DNA from: Bradyrhizobium sp. MOS002
GTDB taxonomy: Bacteria; Pseudomonadota; Alphaproteobacteria; Rhizobiales; Xanthobacteraceae
Assembly (NCBI RefSeq): GCF_003020115.1
Contig: NZ_PYFX01000001.1
Span: 62,001 to 126,000 of the forward strand
Reading direction: 5' to 3'
DNA: 64,000 bases
Shown here one piece after another: positions 34,039-43,474 of the stretch. Numbering within the stretch: position 1 is the first letter of the stretch; every line of letters starts with the position of its first letter. Made by a program: the position numbers and the translations under genes. Under the pieces are notes generated by a model, which had not been told where the DNA came from, searched no databases, and worked only from the letters and a program-made list of their open reading frames with translations.

Positions 34039-37029
34039 ATGGCGAAGAAACCTGCATCCTCCGAAAAATCCGGCAAATCCCCCAAGGCCAAGGCTCCGAA
34101 CGCGAAGGCGCCGAATTCCAAGGCGCCAAATTCCAAGGCGTCTCGCCCCGACGTGCAGCCGATCGGGCCGGCGCTGGCCGAGTTGCTCAATCCGGCGATC
34201 AATCGCGGCGATGCCGGGCTCGGATCGGGCACCGGCCTGCAGCCGCCCCCCGACAATTCGCGCGACCGGCGCTCCGGCGGCGAGGCCGCCGCGCATCGCG
34301 CGCGGGCCTCGACGCCGAAGGAGTTTCCGCAGGACAATACGAGGCCGATGCCGCTGCGGCCCAATCCGCAGCCGCTCGGCGCCCGCGATGCGGGGTTCCA
34401 CGAGGCACCGCAAGCCAATTACGGAACCGCGGCCACGATACCGACGCTCGATCCGGAACTGGCCCGTCAGCTCGGCCTTCCCACGGAAGAGGACGATGCC
34501 GAAGCCTTGGCGCGCCCGCCGCGCAGCAAGATGGAGGCGCTCGGCGTCAAGGCGACCGCCGACGCGCTGGAATCGCTGATCCGCGAGGGACGGCCGGAGT
34601 TCCGCAAGGACGATGGCTCCACCAGGGTGTGGACCCCGCATCGGCCGCCGCGCCCGGAAAAATCCGAAGGCGGCGTGCGCTTCGAGATCAAGTCGCACTA
34701 CGAGCCACGCGGCGACCAGCCGACCGCGATCGCCGAGCTGGTCGAGGGCATCAATCGCAACGACCGCTCGCAGGTGCTGCTCGGCGTCACCGGCTCCGGC
34801 AAGACCTACACCATGGCCAAGGTGATCGAGGCGACTCAGCGCCCCGCCATCATCCTGGCGCCGAACAAGACGCTCGCCGCCCAGCTCTATGGCGAGTTCA
34901 AGAGCTTCTTCCCCGACAACGCGGTCGAGTATTTCGTCAGCTATTACGACTACTACCAGCCGGAAGCGTATGTCCCTCGCACCGACACCTACATAGAAAA
35001 GGACTCCTCGATCAACGAGCAGATCGACCGCATGCGCCATTCGGCGACGCGCGCGCTGCTCGAACGCGACGACGTCATCATCGTTGCCTCGGTGTCCTGC
35101 ATCTACGGTATCGGCTCGGTCGAAACCTACACCGCGATGACCTTCGCGCTGAAGAAGGGCGAGCGCATCGACCAGCGCCAGCTGATCGCCGACCTCGTCG
35201 CCCTGCAATACAAGCGCACCCAGGCCGATTTTACCCGCGGCACATTTCGTGTGCGCGGCGACGTCATCGACATCTTCCCGGCGCATTATGAAGACCGCGC
35301 CTGGCGCGTGAACCTGTTCGGCGACACCGTCGAGACCATCGAGGAGTTCGACCCGCTCACCGGCCACAAGCAGGACGAGCTCGAATTCATCAAGATCTAC
35401 GCCAACTCGCACTATGTGACGCCGCGCCCGACGTTGGTCCAGGCGATCAAGTCGATCAAATCCGAATTGAAGATGCGGCTCGACCAGCTCCACGACCAGG
35501 GCCGCCTGCTGGAAGCGCAGCGGCTGGAGCAGCGCACCACGTTCGACCTCGAGATGATGGAGGCGACCGGAAGCTGCGCCGGCATCGAGAACTATTCGCG
35601 CTATCTCACCGGGCGCCTGCCCGGCGAGCCGCCGCCGACGCTGTTCGAATACGTACCCGACAACGCGCTGGTGTTCGCCGACGAAAGCCACGTCACCGTT
35701 CCCCAGATCGGCGGCATGTTCCGCGGCGACTTCCGCCGCAAGGCGACGCTCGCCGAATATGGCTTCCGGCTGCCCTCCTGCATGGACAACCGCCCGCTGC
35801 GCTTCGAGGAATGGGACATGATGCGGCCGCAGACGGTCGCGGTCTCGGCCACGCCGAGCGCCTGGGAGATCAACGAGAGCGGCGGCGTGTTCGTCGAGCA
35901 GGTGATCCGACCGACCGGCCTGATTGATCCGCCCGTCAACATCCGCCCGGCCCGCACCCAGGTCGACGATCTCGTCGGCGAGGTCCGCGCCACGGCCCAG
36001 GCCGGCTACCGCTCGCTGATCACGGTGCTGACCAAGCGCATGGCGGAGGATCTCACCGAATATCTGCACGAGCAGGGCATTCGCGTCCGCTACATGCACA
36101 GCGATATCGACACCATCGAGCGCATCGAGATCATCCGCGATCTGCGCCTCGGCGCCTTCGACGCGCTGGTCGGCATCAATTTGCTGCGCGAAGGCCTCGA
36201 CATTCCCGAATGCGCGCTGGTCGCGATCCTCGATGCCGACAAGGAAGGCTTCTTGCGCAGCGAGACCTCGCTGATCCAGACCATCGGCCGCGCCGCGCGC
36301 AACGTCGACGGCAAGGTGATCCTCTATGCCGACCAGATGACGGGCTCGATGGAGCGCGCCATCGCCGAAACCGACCGCCGCCGCGAGAAGCAGGTCGAGT
36401 ACAACACGGCGCATGGCATCACGCCGGAGAGCATCAAGAAGTCGATCGGCGACATCATGAACAGCGTCTACGAGCGCGATCATGTGCTGGTCGAGATCGG
36501 CGGCCACGACATGACCGACGACGTGATCTCGATCGGCCACAATTTCGAAGCCGTGCTCGGCGATCTCGAAACAAGAATGCGCGAGGCCGCCGCCGATTTG
36601 AACTTCGAGGAAGCCGCCCGCCTGCGCGACGAGGTCAAGCGCCTGCGTGCGACCGAGCTTGCGGTGGTCGACGATCCCACCGTCAAGCAGCGCACGGTGC
36701 AGGGCAAGGCCGGCGCCTATGCGGGAGCGAAGAAATACGGCGACGCCGCCAATTTGCCGGTCAGCGCCATGAAGAAGAAGACCGTGAGCTCCGCGCTGAA
36801 GGCGAGCGGCGGCAGCGGCTCGAAGGTGCACAAGCCGCATCTCGACGAGATGCACGGCCCGGAGTCGCTGCCGTATCGGGGGGACCGCGCTCTGCCGTCA
36901 AAACCGTTCGGCGGTGAAAGCCGCATCATCCAGCCGACGGATTCAAGGCAGTCGGGGCCGGAGTTCGGCCCATCGCCGCGGTCGAGCGGAGGCGCGCCGG
37001 GGCATAGAGGCGGGTGGAAGAAGAGGTAG
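34039..37029 (+). CDS. uvrB: UvrABC excinuclease subunit B
   Basis: A 996-aa damage-verifying helicase of nucleotide excision repair. The classic core spans about residues 215-885: Walker [15 protein letters not shown] (about 249-262), beta-hairpin [19 protein letters not shown], helicase motifs [13 protein letters not shown] and [12 protein letters not shown], and [12 protein letters not shown]. The UVR domain that contacts UvrC is at about 854 ([16 protein letters not shown]). Two extensions are unusual compared with E. coli UvrB (673 aa). One is an N-terminal ~210-aa low-complexity tail with [10 protein letters not shown] repeats; the other is a C-terminal ~110-aa basic tail. Long UvrB proteins are known in Rhizobiales. 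Confidence 0.96.
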   Translation: MAKKPASSEKSGKSPKAKAPNAKAPNSKAPNSKASRPDVQPIGPALAELLNPAINRGDAGLGSGTGLQPPPDNSRDRRSGGEAAAHRARASTPKEFPQDNTRPMPLRPNPQPLGARDAGFHEAPQANYGTAATIPTLDPELARQLGLPTEEDDAEALARPPRSKMEALGVKATADALESLIREGRPEFRKDDGSTRVWTPHRPPRPEKSEGGVRFEIKSHYEPRGDQPTAIAELVEGINRNDRSQVLLGVTGSGKTYTMAKVIEATQRPAIILAPNKTLAAQLYGEFKSFFPDNAVEYFVSYYDYYQPEAYVPRTDTYIEKDSSINEQIDRMRHSATRALLERDDVIIVASVSCIYGIGSVETYTAMTFALKKGERIDQRQLIADLVALQYKRTQADFTRGTFRVRGDVIDIFPAHYEDRAWRVNLFGDTVETIEEFDPLTGHKQDELEFIKIYANSHYVTPRPTLVQAIKSIKSELKMRLDQLHDQGRLLEAQRLEQRTTFDLEMMEATGSCAGIENYSRYLTGRLPGEPPPTLFEYVPDNALVFADESHVTVPQIGGMFRGDFRRKATLAEYGFRLPSCMDNRPLRFEEWDMMRPQTVAVSATPSAWEINESGGVFVEQVIRPTGLIDPPVNIRPARTQVDDLVGEVRATAQAGYRSLITVLTKRMAEDLTEYLHEQGIRVRYMHSDIDTIERIEIIRDLRLGAFDALVGINLLREGLDIPECALVAILDADKEGFLRSETSLIQTIGRAARNVDGKVILYADQMTGSMERAIAETDRRREKQVEYNTAHGITPESIKKSIGDIMNSVYERDHVLVEIGGHDMTDDVISIGHNFEAVLGDLETRMREAAADLNFEEAARLRDEVKRLRATELAVVDDPTVKQRTVQGKAGAYAGAKKYGDAANLPVSAMKKKTVSSALKASGGSGSKVHKPHLDEMHGPESLPYRGDRALPSKPFGGESRIIQPTDSRQSGPEFGPSPRSSGGAPGHRGGWKKR

Positions 37030-37088
37030 GGGGCGCAGAGCGCCGGCGCCGCCCATGGTTATGGCGGCGTTCGAGAATGATGTGCCCC

Positions 37089-37454
37089 TCACCCCACGCT
37101 TGCCGCCAGCAGCGACAGCAGCAGCACTGAGGCCACCAGCTGCTTCGACGTCGCCGGCTTGGCGCGCCAGCGGGCGATCTTGTCGGAGAAGGACAGGCCG
37201 GCGTCGAAGAACAGCGGTTCGTAGGCGTTCTTTGCAAATCTCGGGAATGTCGATCCCGCCCAGATGGCGAGACAGCTGTAGAAGATCGACGCCATCGCGA
37301 TGGTGAGGACATGACTGCCACCGCGGTCATGTCCCAGCAGCTTCACCATCAGCGACGCCGCGGCGAAGATCGGGAAGCCCTGAAGGATCGTGGTGAGCGC
37401 AAAGCCTTCGAGCCGGTTGAGCGGGGCGGATTTCGACGCGGTGATGAAGGGCAT
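37089..37454 (-). CDS. Small membrane protein, tandem paralogue 1 (121 aa)
   Basis: A 121-aa protein with three hydrophobic segments and the motif LEGFALTTILQGFPIFAAAS, shared with the neighbour (LEGLALTATLQSFPTFAAAA). The segment YEPLFFDAGLSFSDKIARWRAKPA aligns with YEPKFFEAHLSLTEKITAWR in the other gene. It ends LLAASVG, as the partner ends VVTASVG. Only 7 nt separate the two genes. Function unknown. Confidence 0.75.
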   Translation of the reverse strand: MPFITASKSAPLNRLEGFALTTILQGFPIFAAASLMVKLLGHDRGGSHVLTIAMASIFYSCLAIWAGSTFPRFAKNAYEPLFFDAGLSFSDKIARWRAKPATSKQLVASVLLLSLLAASVG

Positions 37455-37461
37455 GATGCGA

Positions 37462-37848
37462 TCACCCCACGCTCGCCGTCACCACCGCCATCACCGACAG
37501 CAGCAGCACGATCGTCATCAATTGCAGCGAGGCGACCGGTTGGGTGCGCCATGCGGTGATCTTCTCAGTGAGCGACAGATGGGCCTCGAAGAACTTCGGT
37601 TCGTAGACGGTCTTGAACAAATGCGGGAAGCTCGGCCCGAAGGTCACCGCGAGCAGGGCATGGGCGAGCGAGGCGATGGCGACGAAGATGGCGACGCCGG
37701 GATCGCCGACCAGGTCGTGATTGCCGACCAGCTTGAGCAGGAAGGCGGCGGCGGCGAAGGTCGGGAAGCTCTGCAGCGTCGCGGTCAGCGCGAGGCCTTC
37801 GAGCGCGTTGTGCAGGCTGGACTTTCTGGCTCTGGCGATGGCGGCCAT
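37462..37848 (-). CDS. Small membrane protein, tandem paralogue 2 (128 aa)
   Basis: A 128-aa membrane protein, paralogous to the gene just downstream. Helices include VGDPGVAIFVAIASLAHALL and SLQLMTIVLLLSVMAVV. A GGGAGA site precedes the ATG at 37848. The pair is a probable operon; a tandem duplication with shared charged loops (YEP-FF / K-TAW-R). No domain recognised. Confidence 0.78.
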   Translation of the reverse strand: MAAIARARKSSLHNALEGLALTATLQSFPTFAAAAFLLKLVGNHDLVGDPGVAIFVAIASLAHALLAVTFGPSFPHLFKTVYEPKFFEAHLSLTEKITAWRTQPVASLQLMTIVLLLSVMAVVTASVG

Positions 37849-37959
37849 GGCACGTCTCCCTGATGACATGGGGAGGACGATAGCCGCAGGGGAAGGCGCG
37901 CGATGTGAGCTGGCTCACGCCCGGCCGAGAGCCCGGGACGTGAGGCAGCCGGAACCGGC

Positions 37960-38139
37960 TCAAAGCTGGCGAAAGAAAACGAGATAGATGGCGAGGCCGA
38001 TCGTCGAGAATGACAGCAAGACGCCGACCCAATTGTACTTGACGCCCGCAGAACGGGACGCCTTCCCCACGAAAGCGACGACGAAATACAGGAACAGGAT
38101 TGCGAGGACTAAACCCCACAAGGACTTCCCGGCGTCCAT
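37960..38139 (-). CDS. Small two-helix membrane protein (59 aa)
   Basis: A 59-codon gene. Helix 1 is LWGLVLAILFLYFVVAFVG; a loop of polar residues (KASRSAGVKYNW) follows; helix 2 is VGVLLSFSTIGLAIYLVFF. GAGGGAACG precedes the ATG at 38139. It lies 111 bp upstream of the tandem paralogue pair on the same strand. Function unknown. Confidence 0.65.
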   Translation of the reverse strand: MDAGKSLWGLVLAILFLYFVVAFVGKASRSAGVKYNWVGVLLSFSTIGLAIYLVFFRQL

Positions 38140-38231
38140 CGTTCCCTCGCCTGGTTCAACCCCAGCGCTCGCGAACGGAATTTACCATCGAAGCATGCCG
38201 GATAGAAGACGGCGGGAGCACAGTTTTGCCG

Positions 38232-38474
38232 TTACAGCTTGCCCTGCCCGTTCATCTGGCTCTGCTGTTGCCGTTGCCTCTCCTGCTCTTGCTGCTCCTT
38301 GGCTTGGTGGCGGCCGTAGAGGCAGCCGGCGGCGGCGCCGAGGACGCCGTGATGACCGGCATAGTGGCCGGCGACGCCGCCGACGACGGCGCCCTTGATG
38401 CAGCCCTTGGCGTTGGCGGGGGAGGTCGCACCAAGCATGAGAAGTGCGGCGGCGATGGCGGCGAGGGATTTCAT
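38232..38474 (-). CDS. Exported glycine-zipper-like small protein (80 aa)
   Basis: An 80-aa protein with signal peptide MKSLAAIAAALLMLGATSPANA. The mature part has a glycine-rich helix-packing segment (IKGAVVGGVAGHYAGHHGVLG) typical of glycine zippers, two cysteines, and a Q/E/R-rich tail (QQEQERQRQQQSQMNGQ). It is probably associated with the envelope. Function unknown. The 291 bp to its left in the transcription sense (38475-38765) hold no other gene. Confidence 0.78.
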   Translation of the reverse strand: MKSLAAIAAALLMLGATSPANAKGCIKGAVVGGVAGHYAGHHGVLGAAAGCLYGRHQAKEQQEQERQRQQQSQMNGQGKL

Positions 38475-38765
38475 GGATCAATGTCTCCGGATGCGGTGTC
38501 GCAGTCTCAACAAGCACGGGCCCGTCCCGGTTCCCGCGTTCGGTGCGGCGCGCGCACCCTGTGCTTCGCGCGCCCATGCAGCCGAGCGCCGCGCGAATTC
38601 GTGCAGGTGCGCAGTAACTCAACCCCTGATTGCCGCCATGAACCTGGCATTGCGCTCGCGCGTCATATCGTCTGCAACATCCCCTGTGGTTTTGCGGATT
38701 GCCGGGGTCCGAGGCCGCGCGTTAGTTTTACGCAAGCTTCAGTCAGCGAATGAGGGACGGGCGGA

Positions 38766-39218
38766 ATGACGGTCGAGAAGCTCAATCGCCAGCGCGTGCT
38801 GCATCTGCTCGACGCCATCTCGCGCAGCGATCTCGAGGCCGCGCTGTCGTGCTGCACCGACGACGTCGACTTTCTCACCCACGCGCCGATCGACGTGCTG
38901 CCGCACATGGGCCCCTGCCACGGCAAGAAGGAACTCGGCGAATTCTGGCGCACCGTGCAGGAGCGATACGCCGAGATCCGCTACGAGGTGCCGCAGATCG
39001 TCGCCGAAGGCGACGCCGTCGCGGCCTATCTGCGCGTGTTTTTCAGGAAGCGCAGCAACGACCGCATCATTCAGGTCGACATGGCCATATTTTATACGTT
39101 CCGCCACGGCCAGGTGGCGCAGATCCGCGAGATCATCGATTCCTATGACCTGGTGCAGCAGGTGCTGGAACGCGAGATCGGCCCGCTGATCGTGGGCGAG
39201 CGGGTGGACGGGGGCTAG
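38766..39218 (+). CDS. NTF2/SnoaL-like protein 1 (150 aa)
   Basis: A 150-aa nuclear-transport-factor-2-like cone fold: HLLDAISRSDLEAALSCCTDDVDFLTHAPIDVLP, quoted in part as LLDAISRSDLEAALS then HAPIDVLPHMGPCHG. The C-terminal VAQIREIIDSYDLVQQVLER is shared with the next gene (MRVLIDTFDLVEQALGR). The pair looks like an old tandem duplication. Such proteins may be enzymes or ligand binders; no catalytic residue is diagnostic. Confidence 0.85.
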   Translation: MTVEKLNRQRVLHLLDAISRSDLEAALSCCTDDVDFLTHAPIDVLPHMGPCHGKKELGEFWRTVQERYAEIRYEVPQIVAEGDAVAAYLRVFFRKRSNDRIIQVDMAIFYTFRHGQVAQIREIIDSYDLVQQVLEREIGPLIVGERVDGG

Positions 39219-39423
39219 ACGGCCCGGACCGGGAAACTACGGGGTCCTATTGTAAATCTCACACGCCGGGATCAATTGTGCATTGCAAAAACGTGAATTG
39301 CGTTTTGGCCGAAACGGCGTATTTTGTTCGTATACAAATGAGTTGAGCGACCCCGCGGCACCTTCCTGTGCGCTTGGGGTTGTTTTTCGTTTTTTTCGCA
39401 AGCCAGCTTCAGGACTGCCCAAG

Positions 39424-39864
39424 ATGACAGAGCACAGCCTCTGGCGTTTCTCGCGCGCATTGCACCGCGCGATCAACGACCGGCATTTCGAGGATATCGA
39501 GGCCCTGATCGACGAGGACGTCGAGTGGGCGCTCTACGGCCCGATCGACATGTTTCCGTTCCTCGGCGCACGCCAGGGCAAGGACGCCGTGCTCGACGTC
39601 ATCCGCCAGTTCGCCGACAATTTCCAGGTCCGCCGCTTCGACCGCGAGAGCATCATGCTCGGCGTCGATTCCGCCGCCTCGATGCTGCGCTATTCGCTGA
39701 CCGCGCTGGATTCCAGCAAGCCGATCAGCTTGCGGGTGGCGCAGTTCGCCCAGTTCAGGGCGGGCAAGCTCACCAGCATGCGCGTGCTGATCGACACGTT
39801 TGATCTGGTCGAGCAGGCACTTGGCCGCGCCATTCATCTGCCGAAGATGACCAGCGTCGGCTGA
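39424..39864 (+). CDS. NTF2/SnoaL-like protein 2 (146 aa)
   Basis: A 146-aa NTF2-like fold starting MTEHSLWRFSRALHRAIND. The conserved layout is DVEWALYGPIDMFPFLGARQGKD (here in parts: EWALYGPIDMFPF, GARQGKD) and a final FDLVEQALGRAI. Paralogue of 38766-39218. The ATG at 39424 is chosen; the frame is open left to 39283. The 205-bp region between the two genes is AT-rich and contains CGTTTTGGCCGAAACG, a small inverted repeat, so this gene probably has its own promoter. Confidence 0.82.
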   Translation: MTEHSLWRFSRALHRAINDRHFEDIEALIDEDVEWALYGPIDMFPFLGARQGKDAVLDVIRQFADNFQVRRFDRESIMLGVDSAASMLRYSLTALDSSKPISLRVAQFAQFRAGKLTSMRVLIDTFDLVEQALGRAIHLPKMTSVG

Positions 39865-40078
39865 ACGGAACACCAACGGGCCCCGCTGTTCGGGACCGAT
39901 GGCTGATGCTCCCCGCGACGCGTCCTGGCCTCCAGCCCCGCCGGATGCAATCGTGGAGAAGCTCGTCATCGGGCGCGCGCCTTTCGCGCGGCCCGTTGGT
40001 TCACGTTTGATGGAACCGCCACAATTTCGCAACGATGGTTCCGCATCCTCGGCCGGAACTGGGCTGACGGGCAGGACG

Positions 40079-40996
40079 ATGGAATTCGCGACAGGGTTTG
40101 GCTGGACCAGGCTGCCGATGCTGGCGGCCGCTTTCATCTTGGGATCGGTGCTGACGGTTTCGGCGCAGATCATTCCGCCCTTCTCCCCCGGCCCGGCCGC
40201 AGCGCCCGACGACGAGGCCGAGACGGCGGAGGCCCCCGACGTCAACGACCCCGACGTGCTGAGCGGCATCGACGTCGACAAGCTCGACTGGGGCCAGCTC
40301 GCGATCGACGCCGGCACGCTCAACGACATCGTCGCCGCCAAGAAGCGCGCGCAGGCCGCCGCCAAGGACGGGCTGAACTGGGCGACGAACGCCAACGCCA
40401 ACGGCTCCTCGGCGGTGACGGTGAAGCAGTCGGTATCCTCATTCTGGGACGCCCGCATCGGCGCCGACATGACGGTGACGAGCGAGCCGCGGACGATGTC
40501 GGAGCTGATGGCGCAGAAGGCCACCAATGGCGGCAGTGTGCCTCAGTCGTCCGGCAGCGCCTGGGCGGCCGCGACCGCGCCGGGCGCGGGCGCGATCTGG
40601 GACAAGACCGCGGTGGAAGCCCGCGTCGATCCCGGCGCCGAGCAGAGCAAGCTCGGGGCCTCGCTGACCAAGTCGGTGCCGCTGTCGGGTGACACGTCGC
40701 TGACGCTCCAGAACGGCTACAGCGTCAACCAGCAGGGCACCACGGCGCTCCCCGGCGTCGGCGGTCACATCACGCGCAATTACGAGACCGAGCAGTCGGC
40801 CAAGGTCACTCTCACCGACACCGGCACCAGCATCACCGCGGGCCAGTCGCTGTCGACCACCGACGACAAATGGCTGCGCAAGGTCGGCGCCGAGCAGAAA
40901 CTGTTCGACAACGTCACCGTCTCCGGTTCCGTCGGCGAAACCTCGCAAGGGGCGATCAACAAGAGCCTGACGGCGGGTTTCAAGAAGAGCTGGTAG
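40079..40996 (+). CDS. Exported repetitive beta-rich hypothetical protein (305 aa)
   Basis: A 305-aa protein with signal peptide MEFATGFGWTRLPMLAAAF followed by ILGSVLTVSAQ. An acidic, proline-rich segment follows (about residues 30-65). The rest is rich in short Thr/Ser/Gly strands (SLTLQNGYSVNQ, VTLTDTGTSITAGQSLS, NVTVSGSVGETSQG). The C-terminus is aromatic (KKSW), which fits an outer-membrane strand. Start ATG 40079 is preferred; 39899 is the longer alternative. A surface or periplasmic role is inferred. Confidence 0.7.
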   Translation: MEFATGFGWTRLPMLAAAFILGSVLTVSAQIIPPFSPGPAAAPDDEAETAEAPDVNDPDVLSGIDVDKLDWGQLAIDAGTLNDIVAAKKRAQAAAKDGLNWATNANANGSSAVTVKQSVSSFWDARIGADMTVTSEPRTMSELMAQKATNGGSVPQSSGSAWAAATAPGAGAIWDKTAVEARVDPGAEQSKLGASLTKSVPLSGDTSLTLQNGYSVNQQGTTALPGVGGHITRNYETEQSAKVTLTDTGTSITAGQSLSTTDDKWLRKVGAEQKLFDNVTVSGSVGETSQGAINKSLTAGFKKSW

Positions 40997-41005
40997 ATCC
41001 ACCTT

Positions 41006-41142
41006 CCTCACTCATCTGAGGAGCGCTCCAACGGAGCGCGTCTCGAAGGATCGAGGCCCACTGCGAGAGCCGGGCCTGCATGGTTCTCGCGGCGGGGCGC
41101 AGCACCGTCCGCCGCGCGCTTCGCGCTCCTCACCATGAGGAG
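41006..41142. repeat. Dispersed repeat, type F, copy 1
   Basis: About 137 bp with CCTCACTCATCTGAGGAGCG near the left end and CGCGCTTCGCGCTCCTCACC / ATGAGGAG at the right, plus inner GGCCCACTGCGAGAGCCGGG. A related copy lies at 57789-57892. It occupies part of the 329-bp gene-free gap 40997-41325; the remainder shows nothing. Confidence 0.75.
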
Positions 41143-41325
41143 ATAGGTTCTTCTCCGCGGGCGCGTTCAGACTCCCGTAACCATACGCCACGGCAAAACC
41201 CCCGAATGGACCGCCCTTGCCGCACCACGGCCAAGTTGCGGCCAAAATCCGACGCCCTAGTCCCAGACTGACGTCGTCGTGCGGGGGACACTCGCGCTGC
41301 GCTCAACGCGAACAGGGGAATAACG

Positions 41326-41748
41326 ATGAACGCCATGCGTCCGGAAAAGACCGAAGCCACCGAGACCGAGACCGTCGACACCAACCTCGCCGCCGTGACG
41401 GAAGTCGAAGCCGGCATCCGTGACTTCGTCCGCAACGACATCGCCTATCTGCGCCGTCCGGCAGCGACCGCCACGGACGCGCCGCCGCTCGATCCGAGCG
41501 CGGAGGCCACCGTCACCAACGTCAACTCGCTGATCCAGCGCGTCGCCGGCACCTCGCTCGCCGAGATCGAGAATCTGATCTCCGAGCTCGAGAGCCTGCG
41601 CGACCTGCTCCACGCCGAAGGCCAGCGCGTCCAGCGCGAGATCTCCGGCTATGCCCAGCTCAGCCAGGCCGCGATGAAGTCGACCCGCATGATCGCCGAC
41701 AACGTCTCGCAGTGGAAGCGCGCCGCCGACGGCCTGCGCAACAGCTGA
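41326..41748 (+). CDS. Hypothetical coiled-coil protein (140 aa)
   Basis: A 140-aa soluble acidic protein. The N-terminus is rich in E/T (EKTEATETETVDTNLAAV); the C-terminal half predicts a long helix or coiled coil (LAEIENLISELESLRDLL to QREISGYAQL). AGGGGAAT precedes the ATG. It resembles conserved rhizobial proteins, with no named domain recalled. Function unknown. Confidence 0.8.
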   Translation: MNAMRPEKTEATETETVDTNLAAVTEVEAGIRDFVRNDIAYLRRPAATATDAPPLDPSAEATVTNVNSLIQRVAGTSLAEIENLISELESLRDLLHAEGQRVQREISGYAQLSQAAMKSTRMIADNVSQWKRAADGLRNS

Positions 41749-41830
41749 TCGCTGACATCCCGCATCACCGGCCGCCGCGTTCCGAAAGGAGCGCGGCGGT
41801 TTTGATTCGTGAATGCCTTCTCAAGCGCAG

Positions 41831-41934
41831 CTGTCATCACCACGAAAGCGGGTGATCCAGGATTCCAGAGGCAGCGAGGCCAGAATCGAGAAGCCGCGGC
41901 GTACTGGATGCCCCGCTTTAGCGGGGCATGACAG
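41831..41934. repeat. Dispersed repeat, type I
   Basis: Left part GTCATCACCACGAAAGCGGG with TGATCCAG, right part TACTGGATGCCCCGCTTTAG and CGGGGCATGAC. GCCCCGCTTTAGCGGGGC is a strong hairpin. Same general design as the other ATGAC-ended palindromes. Confidence 0.75.
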
Positions 41935-42017
41935 CAGAGGGTTTTGAACTTCCCGCATCCCCCCGGCGACTAACGCCAAGCGCTCTTGCCATCGCGGCCG
42001 GGCTTGGGGGAAATTTC

Positions 42018-42155
42018 ATGGAAAGCATTCGGCCCGACACCACCGACCCGATACCGCTGCGGCCCGCGCCGAACCAGTTCGGCACGATCATGCTGCGGTT
42101 TGTGGGATTGCTGGCGGTTGCGATCGCGATATTGGCGTTCGTCTATAGCCGCTGA
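42018..42155 (+). CDS. Small single-pass membrane protein (45 aa)
   Basis: Forty-five codons: MESIRPDTTDPIPLRPAP, then one helix FVGLLAVAIAILAFVYSR at the end. A GGGGGA site precedes the ATG at 42018; the frame is open left to 41928 inside the repeat. It is convergent with a second small membrane gene. Function unknown. Confidence 0.65.
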   Translation: MESIRPDTTDPIPLRPAPNQFGTIMLRFVGLLAVAIAILAFVYSR

Positions 42156-42194
42156 GGCGGAGCCTGATGACGGCCCCGCGGAGTTAACGAAGTC

Positions 42195-42341
42195 TTACCG
42201 GGCGGCTTCCACGGTCGAAGCTTCCAGGGTGTAGGCACCATCGGCATAGCCCTTCACCACCATGCCGGCGACCAGCATCACGGCCAGCGTCGCGGTAGCA
42301 AAGATGAATCCGACCAGCTTGAGTGCGCCGCGGTCTGCCAT
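42195..42341 (-). CDS. Small single-pass membrane protein (48 aa)
   Basis: Forty-eight codons: MADRGALKLVGFIFATATLA is a single helix (continuing VMLVAGMVVKGYADG) and the tail is LEASTVEAAR. A GAGGA site precedes ATG 42341. Convergent with the gene at 42018-42155. Function unknown. Confidence 0.65.
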   Translation of the reverse strand: MADRGALKLVGFIFATATLAVMLVAGMVVKGYADGAYTLEASTVEAAR

Positions 42342-42539
42342 GGTCCTCGTCCCCTGTACTCTGCCCAGTTCGTTCAAATAGACAGCGACAGGTTCATAAT
42401 TGGTTAGCAACTCGATGGTTCCGCCAACTGCTTCGCGGGAAAACCATGTTGCGCAGGCTTATGGCAGCCACCCGGAATCGCGTCCATAGCGCGGGAGCAA
42501 CACTCGCACGCTGTTTTTGTCGTTCATCCTGGAACGAAT

Positions 42540-43022
42540 CTAACGGCCGTTCGCACGCATCGGCACGAAGGCACTGGCGGTGATGGCGTAGACGTCCTCG
42601 CCCCGCTGGTTGGTGCCGGTGGTGCGCGCGGTCAGGATGCCCCAGCCCGGTCGCGAGGCCGAGTTGCGCTTGTCGACGACGACGTTGACGTAGGTGATGG
42701 TGTCGCCGGCGAGCACCGGCCTGATCCAGCGCAGGTCGCGAAAGCCCGGCGACGGGCCCCACACCGCGACCTCCTCGCCGCGCGAAGCGGCTTCCCGCGC
42801 CAGGCGCTGGCCGTCGGCGACAAGCAGGCTCATGCAGGCCGAGCCGACATGCCAGCCGGAGGCCGCGAGCCCGCCAAACAGCGAGTTCTTGCCCTCCTCC
42901 TCGTCGAGGTGAAAACGCTGCGGATCGAATTTTGCGGCGAATGTCTTGATCGACTCCGCCGTGAACGTATAGGTGCCGATCTCGCGGCGATGCCCGATCT
43001 CGATCTCCTCGAAAAACGGCAT
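42540..43022 (-). CDS. MaoC-like (R)-hydratase family protein 2
   Basis: A 160-aa single hot-dog domain. The hydratase-2 motif FDPQRFHLDEEEGKNS holds the catalytic D/H pair. GLAASGWHVGSACMSLL is the typical second helix. The start ATG 43022 overlaps the stop of the neighbour (ATGA), so the two are coupled. As a pair they probably form a heteromeric enoyl-CoA hydratase/dehydratase. Substrate unknown. Confidence 0.88.
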   Translation of the reverse strand: MPFFEEIEIGHRREIGTYTFTAESIKTFAAKFDPQRFHLDEEEGKNSLFGGLAASGWHVGSACMSLLVADGQRLAREAASRGEEVAVWGPSPGFRDLRWIRPVLAGDTITYVNVVVDKRNSASRPGWGILTARTTGTNQRGEDVYAITASAFVPMRANGR

Positions 43023-43474
43023 CAGACCGCTCCCTCGCGCCGCTTGATCAGGATCGGCGACGTCATCTCGCACAGCGCCTGCCCCGCCGCGTTACGCACG
43101 GTGCATTTGAACTTAACGATGCCGAGCTCCGGGCGACTCTTCGAGGTACGGGCCTCCACGACGTCGACGTCGAGCATGAGGTCGTCGCCGGGCCGCAAGG
43201 GAGACAGCCACCGCACCTCATCGACACCGGGGGAGCCCAGCGAGGCGGCGCGGGTTATGAAACCGTCGGCCATCATCCGCATCATCAGCGAACAGAGATG
43301 CCAGCCCGAGCCGGACAAGCCGCGCAGCATGCTTTTGCTGGCGGCCTCCTCGTCGAGGTGCATCGGCTGCGGATCGAACTCGGCGGCAAAGGCTACGATC
43401 TCGTCGCGCGTGACATGGCGCGGGCCGAATGTTCCGAACCGGCCGGGCGGGAAATCTTCGAAGGTCAGGGTCAT
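43022..43474 (-). CDS. MaoC-like (R)-hydratase family protein 1
   Basis: A 150-aa hot-dog domain. The motif FDPQPMHLDEEAASKS carries the catalytic D/H. GLSGSGWHLCSLMMRMM follows, as in the neighbour. The ATG at 43474 is preferred because it gives the usual N-terminus (MTLTFEDFPPGRFGTFG); the ORF is open far upstream. The last four bases overlap the start of the downstream paralogue. Likely a subunit of a two-subunit hydratase. Confidence 0.88.
   Translation of the reverse strand: MTLTFEDFPPGRFGTFGPRHVTRDEIVAFAAEFDPQPMHLDEEAASKSMLRGLSGSGWHLCSLMMRMMADGFITRAASLGSPGVDEVRWLSPLRPGDDLMLDVDVVEARTSKSRPELGIVKFKCTVRNAAGQALCEMTSPILIKRREGAV

Noticed and set aside
33742..36855. 1037-codon open frame on the minus strand opposite uvrB
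   Set aside because: High-GC antisense shadow. The plus-strand frame encodes clear UvrB motifs throughout; the minus-strand product has no recognisable domain and has a skewed composition.
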